Below are positions 45,352 through 56,063 of a stretch of 64,000 bases of DNA, one piece after another. A program made the translations under genes and the position numbers. The notes under the pieces were generated by a model that was not told the origin of the DNA, made no database searches, and saw nothing but the letters and a program-made list of their open reading frames with translations. Positions within the stretch are counted from its first letter, which is position 1; every line of letters begins with the position of its first letter. The DNA is from Plazaster borealis (lineage: Eukaryota > Echinodermata > Asteroidea > Forcipulatida > Labidiasteridae), in assembly GCA_021014325.1 (NCBI GenBank), contig CM037463.1, positions 10,361,001-10,425,000 on the forward strand. The letters run 5' to 3'.

Positions 45352-45708
45352 GTGTGTTTCTTCCAATTGAGATGGAAGGAAACAACTGACACCATCCCCA
45401 ACACACTTGATCTTACGTCAGAACAAAAACAGATGGAAAACAAACTTACACCAGAGAGCAATGAACCAGAGAAAGCTTCCCATACAACGAAAGAGCAATA
45501 TGTAGAGCGCCATAGTTTCAGTGATGATGATAATGATTATGAATCACCCCAGCCACTATCACAAGAAACAAATGAAGACGCAGATTCCTCAACTTCCAGT
45601 TCCACAGATGAGTCTACTGCAAATAATGAAAATGGTGTATCACAACCAGGGGCGGCGCCAGGGTATTTGTATGGGGGGGGGGGCGGCGAAAAAACGTTTG
45701 AGTCTTAG
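45352..45708 (+). CDS. Unrecognised acidic/Ser-rich open frame, probably retroelement tail
   Basis: 118 codons. The middle is hydrophilic and acidic (FSDDDNDYESP, SSTSSSTDEST), with no known domain. The C-terminus runs into a dispersed-repeat sequence (GGGGCGGCGCCAGGG at 45,650), so the true 3' end is overwritten. It could be the C-terminal tail of an LTR-retrotransposon polyprotein, given the polypurine-tract-like site at 46,288, or chance. I do not recognise a function. Confidence 0.25.
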   Translation: MCFFQLRWKETTDTIPNTLDLTSEQKQMENKLTPESNEPEKASHTTKEQYVERHSFSDDDNDYESPQPLSQETNEDADSSTSSSTDESTANNENGVSQPGAAPGYLYGGGGGEKTFES

Positions 45709-45759
45709 CCTATAAGGACCCCTGGTGGGATCTCCAGGGGCGAAGTCCTTGGTTGGGGG

Positions 45760-46287
45760 TTGAGGGGCGAATCCCTCTGAAGCTTTTTGGTTTTAGCATC
45801 TCTGAATGGGATAGAAAAGCTCTCTTTGCTATAAATATTTACATTATTTTTTTATAACACTTATACTTGGTTCAGTTCCCGCAACCATAGCAGACCGCAG
45901 ATATTAAAGAAACCCGCCCATATAGAGAGATTCAGAGATAAAACTATAGGTTAAACAACGAAAAACTACAAAAAGGAAGAAAACTTTTGAATAAGTTCAG
46001 AAGTCCTCTCATGGCAAAAGTGAACGTTTGAACGTTTCCCATTTTTGGTGTATAAGATTTTCAATGTATAGGCCTAATTACAAATTTAAGATGATTGACA
46101 ACATATTTTGCATCTGCATAAAAATTATTATATATTAGTTCATAAATGACGAAAGAGGTTAAATTTTAGTTTATGTAAATGTATGCAATTTTAAGATTAC
46201 GATAACATGCATATTTATTTTTACTTTTATTTATTTAATCTTGATTACTGAATTCAGAAAAGTTGCTAGATCACTAGTTTCTTAAAA
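45760..46287. other. AT-rich stretch without recognisable features
   Basis: After a dispersed-repeat sequence (GGGGCGAAGTCCTTGGTTGGG at 45,738) the region is AT-rich and non-coding on both strands. Confidence 0.5.
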
Positions 46288-47305
46288 GGGGAAGAATGTG
46301 ACGAGTGTATAAAGTACCCCCCTTTCATTTGCGCTTACTTTGATGACGTAGCATACTAGTGACGTAATGTTTACTTGTGATGCAGCTTATTATTGTACAG
46401 CGCCCTCGCAGCAAAATACTATCTTTTGTAATTTTTCGCGGGCTTTGATTTGCGAAGACGCGATGACATATTGAGTTGTCTCATCCTTATTTTTCAGGTA
46501 ATCATCACTTTATTGTAAACTCTTATTCTTTGTTTATCATATTTGTATAATTAAGATTAATCTCAGTTAGATTGATGGATAATTGATCATGCATTTAGTT
46601 GTATCATTTGAAGGAATAATTTGATAATCGCGATAGTTATCAGCTTATTATATTAAGTGTTTGTGCCTATCAGCTACCGATCCTATAGATTCAAACATGT
46701 CGGCCTCTATTCTGAATTAATTTATAAATTAGTGATTGTAAATAGTTTGCTTTGAAAGTTCTTATACTTGTTTTCTTCATTAACATGTTATTATTTTCAA
46801 ACTATAGTAAATAATGTAGTGGGGGTTTTTTATAAGGGAGGGCGCCTATTAATTATGGTTTGAGGTATAGGCCTAAGGAAGAAGCCTATGAAGAACAAGT
46901 TAAGATTTCATGGATTTTCCATGACTATAGGCCCTACCTACTTTTCAAATGAAAATTAGGTAGTTGTGTGTTTAATCTACAACTCGTATAATCGCACATG
47001 GCTATAAAAGTACAATTACTAAGTGCAATTATTGTTTAATTAGTTGTGCTGAGCTAAAGAGTTGAATAATCAATTGGGGGCGCCTTTGCATTATGGTTTG
47101 GGGATTTTTTTTTTAAAGATTCGTTTTTGCAGGATTCCGTTCGCACTGTCAATGACGGTCGTTGACAGGTTTTTTTTGAAATTTGGTGCTTGGGCTTCAG
47201 TCAGTCTGGCGATCAGAGGGAGGAGCAAGCTGGAGTTTATTTTGTCGTTTTTGTAACCATGATCTGACGTTTTCAAGGAATGATCATCGGCCTTTCCGGA
47301 CAGGT
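46288..47305 (+). mobile_element. Possible 3' LTR remnant
   Basis: AAAAGGGGAAGAA (polypurine-tract-like) is directly followed by TGTGACGAGTG and a TATAAAG box at 46,309. This is the order expected at the start of a 3' LTR in Ty3/gypsy elements. No second LTR and no reverse transcriptase are in the window, and the right end is a guess (CCGGACA near 47,300). It could alternatively be an ordinary promoter. Confidence 0.3.
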
Positions 47306-47399
47306 AAGGATAGAATGACCTAAATTAAGTAGATAAAGTTGCAGTCGGATGCAGAATATTAGCCGAGAATTAAACAGGCAAAGTGTGGTAATTAATTTC

Positions 47400-47690
47400 A
47401 TTTCATTTATTCTGGTTGTGAAGCCAAGGACTCTCAGAAAGCGAACTTAATCACTATACTAGCCAAGAACCCAATGGAGAGAAGACAAAGAAGGAAATTT
47501 CAGTTTTAGATGTGGGAGGAAAACCCCAGAGAAATACTCCAGGGAAAACCCACGCAGTCGGGTAGGGACTGAAAACCCAATCCACATAGTGCCCCCGGTG
47601 GGATTCGAACCGTGGGTCCTAGAGGTGGAAGGCGAGGAAAGATACCACTACGCCAACCCAACCACTCAAACAGTGTTATAAAAAACAGAA
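47400..47690 (-). mobile_element. tRNA-Gly-like SINE
   Basis: Minus strand: GGTTGGGTTGGCGTAGTGGT (box A), CTCGCCTTCCACCTC (anticodon-arm-like), box B CGGTTCGAATCCCACCG, then GATTGGGTTTTCAGTCCC and TTTCCTCCCACATCTAAAAC. A second, decayed copy is at 1810-1962. Confidence 0.7.
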
Positions 47691-47877
47691 AAAGTGAAAA
47701 ATAGTTAGTGTGGCCTGACGCTCGACCCTCATGTACTGTGTAGTTCTATACTTCTACTAGAATTATGGAATGACACATTTTGGGCCTCTGTTAAACGCTG
47801 CTTTCAAAATGGTCATTGATAGTTCAACATTTTCTGGTCTTTAGCCAGCACTAGTTTCCTTTTTATGGTCTCAGTAT

Positions 47878-48302
47878 AATAATAATAATAATAATAATAA
47901 TGCAGTTCTTATATAGCGCTTTATACTCCCGATGGGTGTCTCAAAGCGCTCAGTATTTTTCCTACAAGGTATAAGTGGAGTAACATGTTGAAGTATGAGA
48001 CCTATTCCTTTGCATAGCACCATGTAATGGTTTACAAGGTGCTATGGTGCAATGTGCAGCCAATCAAACCAGGAACACCGGGGCGAACCCCTTCTCTTTA
48101 CGATAAGTGCACTGGGTACTTCAACGTGCATTACACAACACACGGGACCTACGGCTCAACGTCCCATCCGAAGGACGAAGCATGTGGTTTAGTGTCTTGC
48201 TTAAGGACACAAGTGTCACGACTGGGATTCGAACCCACACTCTGCTGATCAGAAACACCAGAGCTTGAGTTTGGTGTTCTTATCCGCTCGGCCACGACAC
48301 GT
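47878..48302 (-). mobile_element. tRNA-Leu(CAA) SINE, full-length copy
   Basis: Minus strand from CGTGTCGTGGCCGAGCGG through CTCAAGC loop and box B GGTTCGAATCCCAG, the body as in 12,765-13,215, then CGCTATATAAGAACTG and a perfect (ATT)n tail at 47,877-47,901. Confidence 0.85.
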
Positions 48303-48339
48303 ATAGTCGGGCGGGCACTGATATCCGGGTGACAAGGAA

Positions 48340-48440
48340 AAATTTACTAGATTTTGAACCAATGACCTTCGGATTAATGTGCCGGCGCTCTACCAATTGA
48401 GCTATCTAGCCCTATGTTGGCGGTCTCCCTATTTTGTCAA
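48340..48440 (-). mobile_element. tRNA-derived repeat family 2, copy 5
   Basis: GAACCAATGACCTTCGGA, GCCGGCGCTCTACCAATTG, AGCTATCTAGCCC and TGTTGGCGGTCTCCC are the inverse of the family 2 tRNA-like region. Confidence 0.65.
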
Positions 48441-48559
48441 TATAACGGTAAATAGGTGGTCCACTTTGTTGTGTTTCTTGCCTATTGCATCTTACAACAA
48501 GTTCTATTTACTATTTTTGTCAACAAGTTTGGACCTTGCACCCGGCCATAGTCTGTACC

Positions 48560-48726
48560 TATGGCCCTTTTCGAATCCACGGCTTCGGCTTCGGATTCGG
48601 CTCAGGCTAGCTAGGCCCCTCAGTTGTTTTGACTATACGCGTGCTAAGCGTTCAGGGATTCAGACGAGAGAACGGAGCCTGAAGCCAAATCCAAAGCCAA
48701 AGCCGTGATTTCGAAAAGGGCCTATG
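48560..48726. mobile_element. Palindromic MITE, ~165 bp
   Basis: GGCCCTTTTCGAATCCACGG, CTTCGGCTTCGGATTCGGCT and AGGCT are mirrored by AGCCTGAAGCCAAATCCAAA, GCCAAAGCCGTGATTTCG and AAAAGGGCC. The arms are nearly 50 bp, with TAT on both flanks. Confidence 0.75.
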
Positions 48727-49092
48727 TCTAGCTCTAAATAATGCCACTACTGGTAAAACTTGGGTCATCTGTCATTAAAAAGTGAATTCAAAACTATACT
48801 AATAGAATTGCAAACTTAAAAATGTCCCCGTTAATTTACAAGCTTTCTTGTTCTTTTGAATCATTTACAGATTAACAATGGTGTATAAGTTTGTGTTGTT
48901 GGAGCTGACATTATAGGCATCTCCACTGCTGTCGGCAATTTACAATCAATTCCAAATGTAGAGATGCACTGTAATAGCTTAGAAGTTTTCTCCTGACACC
49001 ACGAGTAGTGGAATAGCTGGACTGTGGATGCCCTACCTAGCTAAGAAGACCCCACAGGAGTCAATCAGGTGAGTTATGGCCTGTTGAGAGCT

Positions 49093-49493
49093 TAAAGGCA
49101 CTGGAAACGTTTGGTAATTACTAAAAATATATATTAGCATAAAAACTTACTCGGTAAGGAGCAACGGAGAGCTGTTGATAGTATAAAGGATTGTGAGAAA
49201 CGACTCCCTCTGAAGTAACATTGAAGACATTGCAACCAGTGAGAAATTGACACATTGTTCCCAGGTTACACGTGAGTAAAGCCTTAAAAACTTGAAACCA
49301 GGGCCAATGGAGCTGATGAAGCAAAACAAGTATGCTAAGCACAACACAATTATGCTGACCAGAATTAGGTTACCAGCCAAAATACAACGTCACATGCAGC
49401 ACTTGTGAAGTGTATCCTGCTCATTTCTGCTAAGCAGGTAGTTATCAAGCAATTATTTTCTGCTTAAGCAGCTCCAAGAAATTGGGCCCTGAT
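49093..49493. mobile_element. MITE-C relative followed by MITE-B
   Basis: 49,093-49,290 matches the inverse of the 20.8-kb element (AAAGGCACTGGAAACGTTTG, CTCCCTCTGAAGTAAC). 49,300-49,493 is MITE-B (ACAATTATGCTGACCAGAAT, CTGCTAAGCAGGTAG, AAATTGGGCCCTG). Confidence 0.6.
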
Positions 49494-49582
49494 AGAGTGT
49501 ATGCACACATTTAATTCAGTGTTGTGTACACCTCACCAGCAGTATAGTATTGTACGGTACAAGAGATAGTCCTCGTGATAGA

Positions 49583-50227
49583 CAGTGGCGTAATTGAAAT
49601 CTGGACTTTTGTGATTGGAAATTTCCAGAGTAAAATGTTACATTTTATACACTTTGATGAGATAATTTGATGTTTTTTAAAACTATTTTTTCATTTACAT
49701 GCAAAAATATCTTTTTCTTACACTCACACCAGATTATCTTATATAAAAATAGTAAGTAACATAAAAAAAAGGCAATGAAAAAGGGGCTTGTTCAGGCCCG
49801 TAAACCAGGATTTAAAAAAAAAAGTTGGGGGGGGGGGAGTATGAAAGGAAATTAATTACAGCTTTGTATCAATATTATTTCTGCATATTTAATGCTCAGA
49901 CGGCGTATGCCACCCATTGCGTCCTCTATTTACATATTTGTATATTTGTTTATGTTATAAATGTCTTAATGTAATGATAATAAGTCACAGTTACGATGCA
50001 AACTTTTTTAATTAATTATTTTTTGCAGATTTTTTGTTGTTGTAATAGTTTATTTATTTTATTTTTTTATTTTTTCTGGGGGCCGTCTGACCCCCCCCCC
50101 CAGATTATGGGCATGGGCGTGTTTTTAAAGAAAAAGGCGAACGCAAACATTTGCCAGAAGTGCCCCCCTAGAAAAAATGGTGCACCCCCTTGTGACCCCC
50201 TGAAATTTTACCCTAGTTACGCCGCTG
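49583..50227. mobile_element. hAT-like non-autonomous element with 8-bp target duplication
   Basis: The ends CAGTGGCGTAA and TTACGCCGCTG are inverted (one mismatch in 11). GTGATAGA is duplicated exactly on both flanks (49,575-49,582 and 50,228-50,235). The 645-bp interior has poly(G)/poly(C) runs and no transposase. Confidence 0.85.
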
Positions 50228-50486
50228 GTGATAGATTTCAAGCAGGACTTGAGGTTATCGAGACTTCTGTACAATGGGACCATGATGTGGCTTACAAAGA
50301 CTCATCTGTGGGAACATTTTGAGACAGTTTGTCTTGACCGAGTAAACAGTTTGAGAGCTGAATTAAATTCCAGTTCTAAGAGACATTTTGTGAACTAAAT
50401 CAACAGTTCAGTTTTTGGGGGTGTTTCTTCCTCCCCATATTTTTTCTGACAGTAGTCAGCTTGAAGCCCCATGGAATTCACCCCAG

Positions 50487-50912
50487 TGTACCAGGGCTTG
50501 AATTTTTGGGGAAAATCCACAAGAATGTACGGCTTAATTATTGCTTAAAATTTGTACTGGACCAGAATTTCTTTTACAAGACCAGAATCAAAATGAGAAA
50601 ATCCATTATCTACACAGTTTAACATGTAAACTGTTTTTATCTGAACAAGCACTGACACAAGGTTTATCTCATTTGTCTTACGGGTACTTCAATAACAAAT
50701 TAGAAGATATTTATCAGACTCAAAGTCAACATTGGAATTATATATTTCTTCCTCAAGTTATATCAGTGGTGTACATGTACTTCTTGTATAATTTTCCAAT
50801 TGACAAATTTTACAAGACCTTCGGACTTGTCCGGTCATGAGTTTACTGGCCCGACTCTAAAATTACTGACCTCGGGTCTGCGGGCCAGTGTTAGTTTCAA
50901 GCCCTGCGTCCA
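50487..50912. mobile_element. Palindromic repeat family (GGGCTTGAATTT), copy 2
   Basis: CAGGGCTTGAATTT on the left and AAGCCCTGC on the right are inverted ends. GTCATGAGTTTACTGGCCC matches the 41,275 copy in inverse orientation. Confidence 0.55.
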
Positions 50913-50914
50913 GC

Positions 50915-51313
50915 TCAAAATGTTGGCCTTTGCTCCTGCAGGATTTTGATGTTGCTTGGGATTAGTTTGAATTAAGTGTGTGAGAGCTGAAATTAATTTT
51001 GGAAGAGACATTTTCGTCTGTGTCTAGCTGTTTGTTGGAGGTGGATTTGCCCCACAATCCAGCTCATTTACACTGTCAAAGAACTGGGTTTTTTTGCCAT
51101 CCTTAGCAGAGCTGCCAACTCTCCCTGTTTCTGCGGAAATTTTAGTTGACAACCAGGTCAATTTGGACATTTTGCATAATTTGTATACAAATCGTCGGCG
51201 TTTTCACGAAGTGGCGAATCCGTGCAAATTTTTGTTTTTTTGCATTTTTAAAAATGTATTTGGTGTCCTTAACAATTCTGCAAAGTTTTAAGTCTTGAAA
51301 GCTTATAGTTTTT
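50915..51313. other. Non-coding flank of the piggyBac insertion
   Basis: No gene or clear element is seen apart from one copy of the TTCACGAA...GGCGAATCCG motif near 51,200, which recurs on the other side of the transposon. Confidence 0.45.
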
Positions 51314-51960
51314 TTAACCCTTTGGTTACTGGGCCTTATGTTTGCTGCATCCTGAGTGCTGTACATGTATTTCAGCATGGTCTCAAACAAATGTGATTTG
51401 TAGAAAAACTTTACTAGGTAGATACTTGAAACCAACTGAAAACAGGCAGGGACATATGCTGTCCTCCCGCAGAAAAAAATATTTATATATGTCAAGAAAT
51501 TTATTTCACATTTATGCTAATTTTGTCAAAATTATGATAATTTATGTAAACAATTTCAAAAAATTGACGAATAGTCATGTTTTGAGTAATTTAAAAAAAA
51601 TTTTTGTCATTTATTCTGAAAGCCAATATCAAAAACTCAAAAAATATAAAATCAGCAACAAAGTGTAAGGAAAACCATTATTTTGTTCGTCTTTGTCACA
51701 TTTCAGATGTCCAGTACTGTGTGATAAAAAACAGACTTTTCGAGCATTATGCGTGACCTCTCCTTACCCCCTCCCCACCCCAGATTTTTCAAGCCTGTTC
51801 AAACCTTCATTGAAATATAAATTTGGTCATTTTTTCAAACAAATATTTTGTTTACCTCACAAAAACAAATTCTTGCACCCCCACCCCCCCCAATACATGT
51901 ACTTCATTCATTTCATCTGACATTATTTATGTATTTGCCGGGCAGGTTGCCAATTACAAA

Positions 51961-52150
51961 TTATGTGCTGAAATCAATTTCTGTGTGGTACATGTATGCT
52001 TGAAAGCAACCCTGTTCAATGTGGACACCTGGTTGAGATGGGCAGCTCTTACAAATCCACACAGTTTCCACTGGCGCTCCTTTTGGGGTTCTAATCCCCT
52101 TTGCGTAGCACACACAGCATATTTTCTTTGGCCTCTGGTCCACAGCACCC
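51961..52150 (-). pseudogene. Displaced cysteine-rich C-terminal domain of the transposase
   Basis: This frame reads RPKKICCVCYAKGIRTPKG, then ICKSCPSQPG and CFQAYMYH before TAA. The CxxC, CxxC and CF...YH pattern is the RING/PHD-like finger at the end of piggyBac transposases. It is in the +1 frame relative to the upstream ORF. The A7 run near 52,164-52,171 in exon 2 is the obvious site of a one-base indel. Confidence 0.75.
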
Positions 52151-54586
52151 TCATTTGGCTGTTTTTTTAGCAGGGAAATGCCTGGCAGAGAGTCTGTGGA
52201 CAGTGTCTTGAAGAGACACTTCTCGGTTGAGTCTTGGGCTTGATGTAAGTAGCATATTTATTACATCATGGGTAAAGGAAAGAAAATCCTTCTTCCTGTC
52301 CCCAGTGTGCAATTGGTATGCCTTGTGTGCATTCATAGTACATTGCATAAGAAGACGCAAAGCTAGCTTTCTATACCACTTGTAGGACTTGCGCAGTGTG
52401 TGGAAGTTGTGAAGCTGCTGATCAACCAGGTCTACACCTCCCATTTGGTGGTTGTAGTCAACCACACAACTAGGTTTCATGATTGGGTTTTTGTCTTTGT
52501 CGGTTTTGCCTGTCTCAACCATAGTAGCCCTATGCAAAGTGGACAGCATGTGGACAACTTTCGGCTTGTTTCCAGACTTATTTTGAAGGGCCCGATACTT
52601 CACACTAAGTACGCCGCTTTCACTTTTATAGAAAGCTGCTTGTCCCTTTTCCAACTGTTCTTGGGCAAGTTCTCGGGGAAAGTTTTTTCTCCCTGCCTTG
52701 ACGGTGCCACATAGATGGGTTTGATTGCTTGCAAGGTGTTTCGCAAGATTAGGCGACGTGTAAAAATTGTCTGTGAAGAGACAGTGTCCGTTTCCCAAAT
52801 ATGGCTCCACTAAGTTTGCGGCTATTCTCTCAGTTGTAGACATTGATGGGTTTGGGTCGTCATCACTGTACATGCCTGCACCACAGTATACGATGAAGTC
52901 TAAGGTGACTCCATTCGAGGTGCAGAGCTCATACATCTTGATGCCAAATCGGGCTCTCTTCGTTCGTATGTACTGCTTGAACCCAAGCCGGCCTTTGAAG
53001 AGCACAAGCGACTCATCCACACTCAGGTTTCGGCCAGGAGAGTACACACGCTGACAGCGGGCACGAATCATGTCAATCAAAGGTCGCACTTTGTGCAGTT
53101 TATCTCGGTTTGGGTCACGCACATCAAAGTTTGGGTCTTTGTTGTCGGCAAAATGCATGAACTTCAGCAGTGCGAGAAAGCGATCTCGGTTTAGAACTTG
53201 ACCGAAAATCGGAGTATTGTACAGCTCGTCGGTACTCCAATACATTGCAAGCCTTGGCTTGAATACAATGCCCATTAGGAAAAGAAGGCCAATGAACGTC
53301 TTCATTTCATTGGCATCAGTTGGGGTCCATTTCTTGGCGTAGGAGTGATCTCGTGCATTGTCTCCCATTTCCTCCTTGTGTTGCTCTGCATACCGATTTG
53401 TCTCTGTGACAAACAGCTGTATCATCTCTGCCGTGACATACAAGTTAAAAAAATCAGCAGGACCTGCGTCATCCCGAACTCGGACCTGTAGCACCTCATC
53501 ACCAACAAAGGGCATGTCTGCTGGGGTGAAGCCATCCTCGTCAACTTTCTCCCACTGCCAAGTCGGGATTCTTGGATCATTGGGTCGTCCACCCCGACCC
53601 CTTCCAGCACCTTGGCCCCTTCCAGCACCTCGGCCCCTTCCAGCACCTCGGCCCCTTCCGGCACCTCGGCCCCTTCCGGCACCTCGGCCCCTTCCTGTGG
53701 TGTGTTCTTGTCCACGAGTGTGAGGACGCCCACGAATAGGGACATTTTCATCGCTGGATTCCTCACCAGCACCGGAAGAATCAGGATCAGAATTCTCAGG
53801 ATGAGCATGGGGTTCTGAAGAAGAAAAATTCAAATATTTAGTTTTACACAATGAAATGGAGTTACGAAAAATAGCAGGACAACCTTTTGCTTTACAAAAT
53901 AAACCAGGGTTCTAAAAAATGTTTTGAGTTTACAAAATCAGATGGGGAACAAAAAACAAAAACAAAAAAAGAGATGGCAATTTTGTGATGAAGAAAAGGA
54001 AATCGGGATCTAAAAAGAAACAATGGTAAGACTTTTAGCAACAGAATTACATAAAATAATGTTGGTTCCTTTGGCAACATGTGAATGTTGGTTGATCGTT
54101 GTCCTGCTCATGGCCGAGTGTGATCATTCTAAGAATCTCCTACTATAGTTTTAACATGGAGGAATACAGAGATATGCCCGCTAATTATTTATCAACATGC
54201 TTTGTCAACGTTAGTTTCAATGGCTATATTGTTGGGAAATATACTGTATGTCAGTAAGAAATTTGTGTAGTGTCAAACAAGAGAATAAATTGGTTTTTAT
54301 AACGCTCATGGTGACACTTTCTTGGGTCTGCTTTTATGTGTGGCCATGGTGTTGCTAACTTACCCGGTGATGAAGCTGGCGATTTTCCACCATCGCTTTG
54401 CTCGTCTTCACTCTCATATTCCCATTCTGAATCATTCAAAACTTCATCTTCAGACGATCCTGACTCGTCTCCTATGTCAAATCGATCATTATCACTGTCA
54501 TCGTCTCCCATAAATACGTTTAGAAGCTGTTCTGCCGTCTTGCGTTTCGTTCGAGATCCAGAGGCTTCGCCATGATGGTGCGCCAT
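52151..54586 (-). CDS. piggyBac-type (PGBD4-like) DDD transposase, C-terminal domain out of frame
   Basis: Cut-and-paste transposase acting at TTAA sites. Exon 1 is 54,586-54,364 (ATG at 54,586; MAHHHGEASGS), intron GTAAGT...TTCTTCAG, exon 2 53,814-52,151; together 628 residues plus TGA. Order: an acidic N-terminal region (EDEVLNDSEWEYESEDEQ), a GRGRGA repeat stretch at about 114-150, then the catalytic fold. The three expected aspartates are at about residues 341 (SVDESL), 423 (FTDNFYTS) and 527 (VVDYNHQMGGVD). The usual cysteine-rich C-terminal finger lies just beyond the stop in another frame (51,961-52,150), so this product is truncated relative to the family. Start choice: the exon 1 ATG follows in-frame through the intron with phase 1. 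It could be a domesticated gene, but the flanking TTAA ends show a transposon. Confidence 0.85.
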
Positions 54587-54879
54587 CTTGATCAAAGTGC
54601 AGTGCCACGTACGCTGAAAGCGCCCGGCACAATGCCACATACACAAAGGCCTCAAAGGCTTCAAAAATAACTGGTAAACGACGTATTTTTCTATAGCAAG
54701 TCATTCAAATATACCTCTGACAGGTACCAGTGACAGTTGTTTTTATGCAATCCAAAAGAGGGCGCTTTTACAAGGGGAGTTAAACAGGGCCCGCAGTGCG
54801 GGCCTCACGAACGGGACGTCGCAGTTTTATGGCCCGCACCGCGGGCCCCACGGAGCGAAAGGGTTAATACGCTAATTGC

Positions 54880-55400
54880 ATAAACGGCGAATCAGTCAGC
54901 TTCACGGATTTGCGTTTTAATTTGTAATGCTATCGCTTAAGCGCGCTTGTCAACGTCGTCACCGCGCCCTGTGTGTGGCGAATCCGATGTTTACAGCATT
55001 TTGCGTTTTCACGAACCGGCGAATCCGAGACCCCCCGCAAGGTTTTCACGAACTGGCGAATCTTGTGTGTGGTGAATCCGCGCTCTGTGTGTGGTGAATC
55101 CGGGGTGCTCATCATTTTGCGTTTTCACAAACCGGTGAATAAGTTTTGAACCAAACAGCATTCAAACAAAGCATCACAATAAAGAAATAAGTATCTAGTC
55201 ATGTTATTTAACTTATACACTACCGTATCACTAAAAAATATTTAACACTTTCAATTAAAAGACCGGCGAAAACACAGTTTTTAAATGTGACCAACTTCAA
55301 AAGCGTTTTTCTCAAAATGCTGTTTTTCAGCTGCGTGGGCGGATTCGCCGGTTCGTGAAAACGCAGACGAAATGGCAAACGTGTAATAATACTGTGTAAA
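54880..55400. repeat. Cluster of TTCACGAACCGGCGAATC motifs
   Basis: The motif or close variants occur near 55,006, 55,041 and 55,119, and inverted near 55,331-55,362. A related copy lies on the other side of the piggyBac insertion at about 51,200. The layout suggests an older repeat into which piggyBac inserted. Confidence 0.6.
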
Positions 55401-55664
55401 TCTACATCATTCATGTGGTTGGCTAAGATTATATGGTAGTTGGTGCAATTTGTATGGTTTTCATAAAATAGCTTTTGCATATTTTGGAGCTCCTGGTAAA
55501 TGGAGTTTATTGTTCAGGTGGTCTCCAAAGTAATTGTTTTGCAGAAAGTAACAGTCATATTCTAAGAATAACATTCATTTGATGGTTTTGATTCGTTCGT
55601 TCAAATAAGGATGAAATGTTTACTCATTGTCCTATCAATCATTTCGGATATGAAATTGTGATTA

Positions 55665-56063
55665 ATGACACTTAAGCACCTTGGGCTGGCTCATCCAGGG
55701 GTGCTTAATATTTTAATTGAGTGCCCATTATATGCTGAGTTGAGACAAAGTATGTATATTGAAATTTGTAAATTACACATTGTCTTCACAAGTATGACCC
55801 GTAATGAAAAATTTGCGTTCCTTATGTCCTCTCAAGAAAAAAGAATTGTCACTTGCGTTGCAAAATATATTTTTATGTTCAATGAGCTAAAAGAGAGGCA
55901 AAATGTATGGAGTATATGTGTATTATTATCAACGTTTTTCACGTTACTACCATGTAAACACTTCCGTTTATTATTTAATGTTATGTATATCATTGTTGTT
56001 ACCCTCCCCCAGGGTTATGGGGGTATGTTCCTGAATGGAATAAAACAGTCAGTAATCTGCTGA
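55665..56063 (+). pseudogene. Non-LTR retrotransposon ORF2 C-terminal fragment
   Basis: The frame contains HLGLAHPGVLNILIECPLYA, ELRQSMYIEICKL and EKFAFLMSSQEKRIV. The ECPLY...LR...EKFxFLMS pattern is common at the C-terminus of CR1/Jockey-type ORFs in invertebrates. No reverse transcriptase precedes it. Confidence 0.5.

Larger units (their letters stand above)
51318..54863 (-). mobile_element. Whole piggyBac-type transposon
   Basis: TTAA at 51,314-51,317 and 54,864-54,867. The ends CCCTTTGGTTACTGGGCC and, inverted, CCCTTTCGCTCCGTGGGG give imperfect terminal repeats. A GC-rich subterminal palindrome (GGGCCCGCAGTGCGGGCC) lies inside the right end at 54,788-54,805. It encodes a two-exon transposase on the minus strand. 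The element spans 3,546 bp and carries no other gene. Confidence 0.9.

Noticed and set aside
52400..53818. Plus-strand ORFs over the transposase gene
   Set aside because: They are antisense shadows of the piggyBac transposase, including the GRGRGA repeat read backwards.
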